A stretch of DNA of 6,693 nucleotides from Alistipes sp. (lineage in GTDB: Bacteria; Bacteroidota; Bacteroidia; Bacteroidales; Rikenellaceae), in contig JAFOZN010000112.1 in assembly GCA_017391185.1 (NCBI GenBank), positions 1-6,693 of the forward strand, read 5' to 3'. Shown here piece after piece: positions 1 through 5,907 of the stretch. The translations under genes and the position numbers were made by a program. Position 1 is the stretch's first letter. Every line of letters begins with the position of its first letter. The notes under the pieces are model-generated. The model saw only the letters and a list, made by a program, of their open reading frames with translations. It did not search any database and had not been told where the DNA came from.

Positions 1-32
1 AGCAGCAGAAACAGAAGGCTGGTAAGAGATAG
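1..32 (+). CDS. Possible 3' end of a plus-strand gene entering from the left
   Basis: Reading from base 3, the plus strand gives a short lysine- and glutamine-rich tail (QQKQKAGKR) ending in TAG at 30-32. A strong hairpin followed by a T-rich stretch begins 21 bases later, which is where a terminator would sit for a gene ending here. The other two plus frames also run in from the edge, stopping at 23-25 and at 52-54, so the frame is not certain. No family can be recognised from nine residues. The call rests mainly on the position of the terminator. Confidence 0.3.
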   Translation, partial: QQKQKAGKR

Positions 33-52
33 TCAGCGCAGATACCTTATAT

Positions 53-90
53 AATATATGCCCGAAGGTTTTGGCCTTCGGGCATATATT
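53..90. terminator. Bidirectional intrinsic terminator between convergent genes
   Basis: Bases 53-68 pair perfectly with 75-90, giving a 16-bp stem with a 6-base loop. The core CCCGAAGG/CCTTCGGG is GC-rich and the outer part is all A/T. On the plus strand it is followed by GTTTTATC. On the minus strand the tail is only A/T-rich and has no long T run. It lies 21 bases after the putative plus-strand stop and 43 bases after the riboflavin kinase stop, so it probably serves both transcripts and works better in the plus direction. Confidence 0.8.
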
Positions 91-132
91 GTTTTATCAG
101 TGTCGTGGTGATATCATGTTATGTTGAGATGA

Positions 133-489
133 TTACCACTCCATCGGGTAGCACCTCTCTGCATCGCGTTTTAGCTGCTCTTGAAGCTCAGAGATCGAGT
201 CAAAGCGTTGTTCGTCTCTTAGTTTGGAGAGTAACTCTACCTCGATCTGCTTTTCGTATAAATCACCCTCATAATCGAATATATGTGCCTCCAACAATCG
301 GCTCTCTCCATCTACCGAAGGGCGACAACCGATATTGGTCATAGCTTTGTAACTTCTGCCCCCAAAGCTCACACGCGAGAGATATACTCCGTTGGCAATA
401 TCTATATTTGTGGCATCGAGATTCGCAGTCGGGAATCCCAATCTGCGACCTAACTCAGCGCCGTGTATTACTACTCCTTTTATTATCAT
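133..489 (-). CDS. Stand-alone riboflavin kinase (RibF C-terminal domain only)
   Basis: This 118-residue protein is predicted to phosphorylate riboflavin with ATP to give FMN in the cytoplasm. The whole length matches the flavokinase domain. GRRLGFPTAN at residues 14-23 is the nucleotide-binding motif that includes the PTAN metal site. GVY follows at 34-36 and NIGCRP at 52-57. LLEAHIFDYEGDLY at 65-78 carries the probable catalytic base Glu67. The usual DLYGK is DLYEK here. Bacterial RibF is normally about 300 residues, with an N-terminal FAD synthetase (FMN adenylyltransferase) domain. None is encoded upstream: an in-frame TAA lies at 505-507, only five codons before the ATG, and the region beyond is the AI-2E-family gene. 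The domain is cut cleanly at its natural boundary and is free of stops, so it looks functional rather than decayed. It follows the operon terminator, and I see no clear promoter of its own in the 46-base gap. The family is clear; whether this is the cell's only riboflavin kinase is not. Confidence 0.88.
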   Translation of the reverse strand: MIIKGVVIHGAELGRRLGFPTANLDATNIDIANGVYLSRVSFGGRSYKAMTNIGCRPSVDGESRLLEAHIFDYEGDLYEKQIEVELLSKLRDEQRFDSISELQEQLKRDAERCYPMEW

Positions 490-513
490 CCGTAAATCGT
501 GTCGTTATTAAAA

Positions 514-532
514 AAAGTGGCATAGCCACTTT
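514..532 (-). terminator. Intrinsic terminator at the end of the rsfS-ftsH-cdsA-psd operon
   Basis: Bases 514-521 pair with 525-532 (core GTGGC/GCCAC), an 8-bp stem with a 3-base loop. On the minus strand the U tract (seven T, from 516 down to 510) overlaps the end of the stem and continues into TTAATAAC. It begins four bases after the TAA of the AI-2E-family gene, which is typical placement. The riboflavin kinase start lies only 21 bases beyond the U tract, so this element separates it from the operon or lets only part of transcription through. Confidence 0.85.
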
Positions 533-535
533 CTT

Positions 536-1642
536 TTATATATTATGTGTGAGCTTCTGCACCACAGAGAACTCCGAGAAGAACTCCTTGGCCAATACTC
601 TCAACACAGTATATGATGGTATGGCGAGCAACATTCCGAGAATACCTGCCATATAACCAGCTATCAAAATCACCAAAAATACCTCCAGCGGGTGTGCCTT
701 TACTCGCTCTGAGTAGATTGTTGGCTGGAGCACGAAATCGTCAAACCCTTTGATGCAGAATAATATACAACCAATGAGGAAGAAACTTCCGATGGCGGTC
801 ATGCCATGTATAGGAGCAATGATGCCAATACATGCCGAGATAATGCCACCAATGAGTGGACCAGCATAAGGTATGACATTCATCACGCCCATAATCAACC
901 CCACGAGCAGGGCGTTATCGGTCTTCATGCCGAAGAGAATCATCACAGTAGATATTACCACCATCAGGATCAAACTCTCGGTCAGAATACCCGTAAAATA
1001 GCGCGACAGAAGCACCGTGATGGAGTCCAATGCGCAAGTGACGTTACCATGCAGACGCTCTGGGAATAGTCCCTTGACCATAGAGTAGAATAGACCATCC
1101 TCCTTGAGGAAGAAGAAGGTGATGAATGTTATTGAGAAGATGCTGATGAGCATTGACAGCGCCAAATTGATTATCGAAGTGAAGGTGTTGTTGATGGTAT
1201 TGTAATTAACAAACTCCTTTAGCGTAGAGATAATCGTGTCTGACAGAGAAAATTCCGTCACAGGCAAGGCGAACATACGTTGCAGGTATATCTGCGCGTG
1301 AGATATAGGCTGTTCGACTGATGCCAATACCGAAGAAAAATCAAGTTGGGTGAACTCGTTGATTTTATTGAAAATAAGAGGGATAAAGAGCGAAAAAATC
1401 GAAGCAAAGACTACGAAAATCACTAAGAGTGTAGCCGATGCAGCGGCCCAGCGAGGTAGCTTATGTTTACCGATATGTTGCTTCGAGAGCCAGTTGACCA
1501 ATGGTCGTCCCATGATAGCCAACACCGCCGAAACGAGTATATAGATAACCACAGAGCTGAAGTACCATACCAAAAAGAGTATGGCCGCAGCGATTGCGAT
1601 ACCTACTACGAATCGTAATATGTTTTGTGGTGTGACTGTCAT
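536..1642 (-). CDS. AI-2E/PerM-family (UPF0118) polytopic membrane protein
   Basis: This 368-residue inner-membrane protein belongs to the AI-2E family transporters (TqsA/YdgG and PerM relatives), whose usual length is about 340-370 residues. Hydrophobic segments lie near residues 8-27, 30-48, 64-90, 157-181, 213-237, 245-275, 281-300 and 320-350. A more polar stretch at about 91-156 lies between the third and fourth. Family signatures are visible: NVIPYAGPLIG at 255-265, DDFVLQP with a following HPLEV at 301-321, and GYMAGILGMLLAIP at 329-342. Family members have been linked to autoinducer-2 export, sodium/proton antiport or permease roles, and the sequence does not say which applies here. 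It is the last gene of the operon, 26 bases after psd, and is followed at once by a terminator. The chosen ATG is preceded at 8 bases by a striking G-rich ribosome binding region. The family call is firm; the substrate is unknown. Confidence 0.9.
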   Translation of the reverse strand: MTVTPQNILRFVVGIAIAAAILFLVWYFSSVVIYILVSAVLAIMGRPLVNWLSKQHIGKHKLPRWAAASATLLVIFVVFASIFSLFIPLIFNKINEFTQLDFSSVLASVEQPISHAQIYLQRMFALPVTEFSLSDTIISTLKEFVNYNTINNTFTSIINLALSMLISIFSITFITFFFLKEDGLFYSMVKGLFPERLHGNVTCALDSITVLLSRYFTGILTESLILMVVISTVMILFGMKTDNALLVGLIMGVMNVIPYAGPLIGGIISACIGIIAPIHGMTAIGSFFLIGCILFCIKGFDDFVLQPTIYSERVKAHPLEVFLVILIAGYMAGILGMLLAIPSYTVLRVLAKEFFSEFSVVQKLTHNI

Positions 1643-1650
1643 AGCGTTAT

Positions 1651-1660
1651 CCCCCCCCTC
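1651..1660 (-). promoter_or_regulatory. Ribosome binding region with an eight-G tract
   Basis: On the minus strand the gap between psd and the AI-2E-family gene reads GAGGGGGGGG, then ATAACGCT, then ATG. The purine block lies where a Shine-Dalgarno sequence is expected and supports the start at 1642. It is unusual here because the leaders of psd, ftsH and rsfS are A/T-rich with no clear Shine-Dalgarno. The run of eight G (1651-1658) could also slip during replication. Confidence 0.6.
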
Positions 1661-1668
1661 GGTCGATT

Positions 1669-2358
1669 TTACTTACTCTGATCTACCGAGCTATTCTTAA
1701 GGCGCAAAAGTGGAGTCTGTGATCCGACTACAGGATCTCCGATCTCGACCAATAGCTCGCTATCCTTTGGTACAAGTACATCAATTCTCGAACCGAACTT
1801 GATAAAACCGAAAACATCATTCTGTTTTACCTGATCACCTACCTTAATATAGGATACGATGCGGCGAGCGATAAGTCCTGCTACCTGACGGAAGAGGATC
1901 TTCTCACCGTTGTCAAGTTTCACCACAGTAGTGGTACGCTCATTCTCGGTTGATGATTTAGGATGCCATGCGATGAGGAAGCGTCCTGGGTGATACTTAA
2001 AGTAGTCGATAACGCCGCCTACAGGCAACCAGTTCATGTGAATGTTGGTAATTGACATGAAGATAGAGATCTGCAACATATCCTGCTTCAGATACTCATC
2101 CTCATATACCACCTCAGTTACTACTACGCGTCCGTCACAAGGCGAAAATACCAACTCAGGATCGTGGATCTTGGCACGTTTTGGCTCGCGGAAAAAGGCG
2201 ATGATAAAGAACCAAAATGCAATGAGAATCACCGCGCTGGTGATAAGCAGGCTCATGCCGAAGTGGTGGCTCTGGAAGTAATAGATAAGCAGCCAAAGGA
2301 CAAGACAGATGAGTCCCGATACTGCGATTATTCTGTAACCTTCTTTGTTGATTTTCAT
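1669..2358 (-). CDS. psd: Phosphatidylserine decarboxylase proenzyme, short type
   Basis: This enzyme decarboxylates phosphatidylserine to phosphatidylethanolamine at the inner membrane, using a pyruvoyl group made by self-cleavage. At 229 residues it is the short form common in Bacteroidota, not the ~320-residue E. coli form. Two hydrophobic segments (about 10-27 and 34-56) anchor the N-terminus. SPCDGRV at 72-78 holds the conserved Asp75, and TNIHMNWLPVGG at 104-115 holds His107. FGSRID at 188-193 is the processing site: cleavage between Gly189 and Ser190 should give a beta chain of about 189 residues and an alpha chain of about 40 residues that starts with the pyruvoyl group. The gene lies 24 bases after cdsA, whose CDP-diacylglycerol feeds the same pathway. 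Phosphatidylserine synthase (PssA), which makes the direct substrate, is not in the window. The leader is A/T-rich without a clear Shine-Dalgarno. The short archaetidylserine-decarboxylase-like subfamily is closely related, but this context favours phosphatidylserine. Confidence 0.93.
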   Translation of the reverse strand: MKINKEGYRIIAVSGLICLVLWLLIYYFQSHHFGMSLLITSAVILIAFWFFIIAFFREPKRAKIHDPELVFSPCDGRVVVTEVVYEDEYLKQDMLQISIFMSITNIHMNWLPVGGVIDYFKYHPGRFLIAWHPKSSTENERTTTVVKLDNGEKILFRQVAGLIARRIVSYIKVGDQVKQNDVFGFIKFGSRIDVLVPKDSELLVEIGDPVVGSQTPLLRLKNSSVDQSK

Positions 2359-2382
2359 AATATATAGAAGTTTTAGGTTTTA

Positions 2383-3261
2383 CTATAGGATTAGTGTAAC
2401 GAATAGAACATATACAAACGCAAATGGAGCAGAGAAGATCAGCGCATCGAAGCGATCCAACCAACCTCCATGTCCAGGGATGAAGTTTCCTGAATCCTTG
2501 ACATCTACCGAGCGTTTGAATAGAGACTCTACCAAATCTCCGAATACTCCAGCGATAGCAGCAACCAATGCCATGCCGATCCACACCACAGGCTCGGTAT
2601 CGAGGACAAGTGATGCTACATATCCCATTGCCATAGCTCCAATCAATCCACCAAAGAAACCTTCCCATGATTTCTTAGGTGAGATGCGCTCAAAAAGGCG
2701 GTGACGGCCCAATGTGATACCAAAAAGGTATGCAAAGACATCGTTGGCCCAAATGATGAATATGTAGAACAAAACGATCCATGGATTCCATCCGCCACTG
2801 CTTGTTCCCAACAATGCTGGGATGAGGATCAGCAACGAAAGAGGCATAGCCACATAAAGCATACCCATAATCGTGGAGCCGATATTGGCAATGGGAGTAG
2901 TGCTTTTGCGGTAGAGCTCACAGATGAACATCAATGGTACGAGCAGAAGCAATGTGACGATGGTCATGCCAAATATAATGGCAAAGAGTGAATCATTAGT
3001 GCTATCCTTTGTCGCAAACATAAAGAATAGCGAGATACTAATAAGCATTGTCAATACTCCGCCAAAGAGCCCCAATAGCTTCATTGGCTGGTAGCCCGCT
3101 TTCTGAGCGAAGTTATAAAATTCCCATATTCCGCCCAAAGCAATTATTGTCATAAGTGCCATAAAGCTCCACTCCGAAGCAAGTATGGCTCCCAATACGA
3201 TGGCCAGCATCACTGCACCGCTTAGGGTACGCACTATAAAGTTCTTCAGTTTATCATTCAT
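2383..3261 (-). CDS. cdsA: Phosphatidate cytidylyltransferase (CDP-diacylglycerol synthase)
   Basis: CdsA condenses phosphatidic acid with CTP to form CDP-diacylglycerol and pyrophosphate, the branch-point precursor of all major phospholipids. The 292-residue protein is strongly hydrophobic, with about eight membrane segments from residue 8 to the C-terminus. The family signature is complete at 246-272: SLFKR, then KDSG, then PGHGGWLDRFD, including the metal- and CTP-binding aspartates. A second conserved block has NDVFAY at 173-178 and ISPKKSWEG at 193-201. It sits between ftsH (70-base gap) and psd (24-base gap), in the same direction. The ATG at 3261 gives a natural N-terminus (MNDKLKNF) just before the first membrane segment. 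The 70-base leader is the longest gap in the operon but holds no convincing promoter. Length and motifs are normal for the family. Confidence 0.96.
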   Translation of the reverse strand: MNDKLKNFIVRTLSGAVMLAIVLGAILASEWSFMALMTIIALGGIWEFYNFAQKAGYQPMKLLGLFGGVLTMLISISLFFMFATKDSTNDSLFAIIFGMTIVTLLLLVPLMFICELYRKSTTPIANIGSTIMGMLYVAMPLSLLILIPALLGTSSGGWNPWIVLFYIFIIWANDVFAYLFGITLGRHRLFERISPKKSWEGFFGGLIGAMAMGYVASLVLDTEPVVWIGMALVAAIAGVFGDLVESLFKRSVDVKDSGNFIPGHGGWLDRFDALIFSAPFAFVYVLFVTLIL

Positions 3262-3331
3262 ATTTTGGGTTACTCTTTAGAGTATTTATTTCAAATGTTT
3301 TTATTCCGATAATTTAGGCCTCTTTCTCAAC

Positions 3332-5320
3332 CTACTTCTCGACTTTTACTTCGGTCTCTACTTTTTCAGGGGTCTCTTCTCTTGGAGCTTGCTCCTCCTT
3401 CTCTTCGAGCGACTGAGCCGATGGTCCGAGTATTGTCTCGATGTCTTCCGAGTAGATGGTCTCCTTCTCCAGAAGCATATCTGCCATCTGGTTGATCTTA
3501 TCGTTATACTGCTCGATTAGTGTGCGAGCCTTGTTGTATGCATCATCCAATATGCGGCGTACCTCCTGATCAATCTCTGTGGCGAGTTGCTCGCTATATG
3601 GTTTAGTGAAGGTGTCGCGCGTACCCGTAGAGTCATAATAGCTAATAGGACCGATCTTTTTGCTCATGCCATAGTATGCAACCATAGCATAAGTCATCTT
3701 TGTAGAACGCTCCAAATCGCTCAACGCTCCAGCACCCAAAGTGCCGTAGTTAACCTCCTCGGCAATACGACCTCCAAGCAGACCTGCCAACTTAGCCTCC
3801 ATAACCTCGTTGGTAACATGTACTCGCTCCTCATCAGGTACAGACCACGTAGCACCCAGACTGTTTCCACGAGGGATAACCGTAACCTTCAATACAGGAT
3901 CGCACTCCTTGAGCATCCACATCACAGTAGCGTGTCCTGCCTCATGGATTGCCGTTGCACGGCGCTCTGCCTTAGACATAGGCTTATTACGCTTCTCCAA
4001 ACCTCCGACAACACGGTCGATAGCAGCCATAAAGTCATCGCGCTCAACTAACTTCTTATTCTTACGAGCTGCGATCAACGCTGCCTCGTTACAGATATTG
4101 GCAATATCCGCACCTGAGAATCCTGGAGTCTGACGAGCCAAGAATTTACGATCTATGTTTTTGTCCATCTTGATATTGCGCAAGTGGACATTGAAAATCT
4201 CCTCACGCTCATTTACATCTGGCAATCCTACATCAATCTGGCGGTCAAAACGTCCTGCGCGCATCAAGGCCTTATCCAAGATATCGGCTCGGTTTGTCGC
4301 TGCCAAGACAATCACACCTGTGTTGGTCTGGAATCCATCCATCTCGGTGAGCATCTGGTTGAGAGTATTCTCTCGCTCATCGTTGCCTGAGAATCCAGCA
4401 TTCTTACCTCTGGCACGTCCTATGGCATCAATCTCATCGATGAATACGATACATGGAGCCTTCTTCTTAGCCTGCTCGAAGAGGTCTCTTACTCGTGAAG
4501 CACCTACTCCGACAAACATTTCCACAAAGTCAGATCCTGAGATAGAGAGAAATGGCACATTTGCCTCTCCCGCTACGGCCTTAGCCAGCAAGGTCTTACC
4601 TGTTCCTGGAGGGCCTACAAGCAATGCTCCCTTAGGAATTTTGGCGCCCAGATCCTTATATTTCTGAGAATTGCGTAGAAAATCTACGATCTCCATAATC
4701 TCAGTCTTAGCCTCGGCAAGTCCCGCCACATCCTTGAATGTAACACGCTTATTGGGATCATCCTTATCAAACTCCTGAGCGCGGGCCTTACCTACATTCA
4801 TGATGCCACCGCCTGCTCCACCTGCACCGCGCGACATACCACGAATAAAGAGAAACCATATACCGATTAGGAATACCCAAGGCAAAAGGTTAAAGAGAAT
4901 ATCTGTCCAGCCATGTTTTTCGTTGTTATACTCGATGCTGACAGGATTGTTCTCCAATCCAGAATCTGCCACAGCCTGCTTTACATCTCTATCCAAAATA
5001 TCCACCGAACCGATGGTAAAGGTGAGCTGTTTGCCATATTCTGGGATACGCTTGAAGCGATTTCCCTCCTCAGCATTGTGATACTGCTCGATGGCTTGAT
5101 CCGTAAGATATACCTCAGCCTCATCCTTGTTGATGACCTTAATGCGCTCTACCTCGCCTTTGAGAATCATCTGCTCTACGGTATTCCAATCTGCTGCTAC
5201 AGGTACACTTCTACCTTCGGCAAAGAGCGAATAGCCGATAATACCGAGGATGATTACACCCCAGAACCACATAAAATTGGGGCGAATCTCTATGTTTGTT
5301 GTCTTTTTCTTTTTAGCCAT
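3332..5320 (-). CDS. ftsH: ATP-dependent zinc metalloprotease FtsH
   Basis: FtsH is a membrane-anchored hexameric AAA+ protease that extracts and degrades misassembled membrane proteins and selected regulatory proteins. The 662-residue protein has a basic N-terminus, a first membrane segment (about 15-35), a periplasmic domain (about 38-138) and a second membrane segment (about 141-160). A Gly-rich linker at 165-172 follows. The AAA+ module has Walker A GPPGTGKT at 236-243, the pore motif FVG at 269-271, Walker B IVFIDE at 291-296, and a second region of homology with Asn343 and arginine fingers Arg357 and Arg360. The protease domain has the zinc motif HEAGH at 459-463 (catalytic Glu460); Asp535 is the likely third ligand. 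From about 635 the tail is acidic, rich in Glu, Lys and Pro, and probably disordered. The start lies 2 bases after the rsfS stop, which suggests translational coupling. All catalytic residues are present. Confidence 0.98.
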   Translation of the reverse strand: MAKKKKTTNIEIRPNFMWFWGVIILGIIGYSLFAEGRSVPVAADWNTVEQMILKGEVERIKVINKDEAEVYLTDQAIEQYHNAEEGNRFKRIPEYGKQLTFTIGSVDILDRDVKQAVADSGLENNPVSIEYNNEKHGWTDILFNLLPWVFLIGIWFLFIRGMSRGAGGAGGGIMNVGKARAQEFDKDDPNKRVTFKDVAGLAEAKTEIMEIVDFLRNSQKYKDLGAKIPKGALLVGPPGTGKTLLAKAVAGEANVPFLSISGSDFVEMFVGVGASRVRDLFEQAKKKAPCIVFIDEIDAIGRARGKNAGFSGNDERENTLNQMLTEMDGFQTNTGVIVLAATNRADILDKALMRAGRFDRQIDVGLPDVNEREEIFNVHLRNIKMDKNIDRKFLARQTPGFSGADIANICNEAALIAARKNKKLVERDDFMAAIDRVVGGLEKRNKPMSKAERRATAIHEAGHATVMWMLKECDPVLKVTVIPRGNSLGATWSVPDEERVHVTNEVMEAKLAGLLGGRIAEEVNYGTLGAGALSDLERSTKMTYAMVAYYGMSKKIGPISYYDSTGTRDTFTKPYSEQLATEIDQEVRRILDDAYNKARTLIEQYNDKINQMADMLLEKETIYSEDIETILGPSAQSLEEKEEQAPREETPEKVETEVKVEK

Positions 5321-5322
5321 TT

Positions 5323-5673
5323 TTATAATTCGTATTCATATTTTTTCATTGGAGCATCGGCCCAAAGCTCTTCCAATTTATAAAACTCTCTCAAATCGCT
5401 TTGGAATATGTGTACTACCACATCTACATAATCCATCGCAATCCAAAAGGCATTCTGCTGGCCCTCGATGCGCCAAAGTTTTTGGCCGAGTTTCTCATAT
5501 ACATCCTTCTCGATGCCGTCTGCGATACCTGCAACCTGTGCGTTGGAGTCGGCATTACATACGATGAAGTGTGAGCAAATAGCTCCATCGAAACCAGTCA
5601 AATCCAATGATACAATATCCTTACCTTTTTTGTCCTGTATGGCGGTAACTATAGTTTCAATCAATTTTTCCAT
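5323..5673 (-). CDS. rsfS: Ribosomal silencing factor RsfS
   Basis: RsfS (RsfA, formerly YbeB) binds protein uL14 on the large ribosomal subunit and blocks joining with the small subunit, lowering translation during starvation or stationary phase. The 116-residue length is typical. Family features are visible in order: an N-terminal helix with AIQDKKGKDIVSLDL (11-25), the SHFIVCNADSNAQV block (34-47), and GQQNAFWIAMDYVDVVVHIF (71-90). EFYKLEELWADAP at 96-108 is the usual C-terminal signature. It is the first gene of the operon, directly downstream of the predicted promoter, and its stop lies 2 bases before the ftsH start. The ATG at 5673 is preceded by an A/T-rich leader with no Shine-Dalgarno, in keeping with Bacteroidota. 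The rsfS-ftsH-cdsA order is commonly seen in this phylum. Confidence 0.96.
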   Translation of the reverse strand: MEKLIETIVTAIQDKKGKDIVSLDLTGFDGAICSHFIVCNADSNAQVAGIADGIEKDVYEKLGQKLWRIEGQQNAFWIAMDYVDVVVHIFQSDLREFYKLEELWADAPMKKYEYEL

Positions 5674-5724
5674 AATTATTTTAGCTATATCAATCTGTTA
5701 AAATTATACATATACATAACTTTG

Positions 5725-5756
5725 CAAAGATAGTATTTTTTAGGTAAGAATGAAAA
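5725..5756 (-). promoter_or_regulatory. Predicted Bacteroidetes-type promoter of the rsfS operon
   Basis: On the minus strand TATCTTTG (5732 down to 5725) matches the Bacteroidetes -7 consensus TAnnTTTG exactly. Twenty bases upstream is TTTT (5756-5753), a partial match to the -33 TTTG element. Transcription would start near 5716-5718, giving a leader of about 44 bases before the rsfS ATG. The surroundings are strongly A/T-rich, and no other equally good match is seen on this strand between the oxyR terminator and rsfS. The -33 box is weak, so the call rests mainly on the -7 element and its position. Confidence 0.65.
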
Positions 5757-5845
5757 TTATAGACTCTCTTTATATTAGTTTCTATACTTTTTAACCAAAT
5801 AAAACAACTTTTATTTGTTATAGGATATTATTTAATAACAAAGAA

Positions 5846-5878
5846 CCCTGTACAAAGCGTGGGGAGGTTTGTACAGGG
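5846..5878 (-). terminator. Intrinsic terminator of the oxyR-like gene
   Basis: Bases 5846-5856 (CCCTGTACAAA) pair perfectly with 5868-5878 (TTTGTACAGGG), an 11-bp stem closing an 11-base loop. On the minus strand it lies about 30 bases after the oxyR stop and is followed by TTCTTTGTTATT, a moderately T-rich tail. It separates the oxyR transcript from the rsfS operon promoter about 90 bases further on. Confidence 0.8.
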
Positions 5879-5907
5879 CTGTGTGTGAAATGAAATTTGT
5901 CAGGGGC

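Noticed and set aside
133..489. Riboflavin kinase as a decayed pseudogene of ribF
   Set aside because: The frame is open, the domain is complete, and the key motifs PTAN and Glu67 are present. Only the separate N-terminal domain is absent.
2156..2668. A 170-residue minus-strand reading frame overlapping psd and cdsA
   Set aside because: It runs through the ends of two well-supported genes in another frame. Its Cys/Arg-rich protein has no recognisable domain, so it is a shadow.
3271..3284. Small palindrome TACTCTTTAGAGTA in the ftsH-cdsA gap, considered as a terminator or translation control hairpin
   Set aside because: The stem is only 6 bp, A/T-rich, with a 2-base loop, and no U tract follows on the minus strand. 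It is too weak to call.
3292..3299. AACATTTG on the minus strand as a possible internal promoter for cdsA
   Set aside because: It has one mismatch to TAnnTTTG in the key TA, and no -33 TTTG lies at the right distance.
4155..4667. A 170-residue plus-strand reading frame opposite the AAA+ region of ftsH
   Set aside because: It lies wholly antisense to the highly conserved ATPase domain and its translation resembles no known protein family. Codon bias of ftsH explains the open frame.
5759..5785. ATAG...CTAT upstream of rsfS as an OxyR binding site
   Set aside because: The distance between the two half-sites (23 bases start to start) does not fit the 11-base periodicity of the E. coli OxyR motif, and it lies downstream of oxyR rather than in its promoter.
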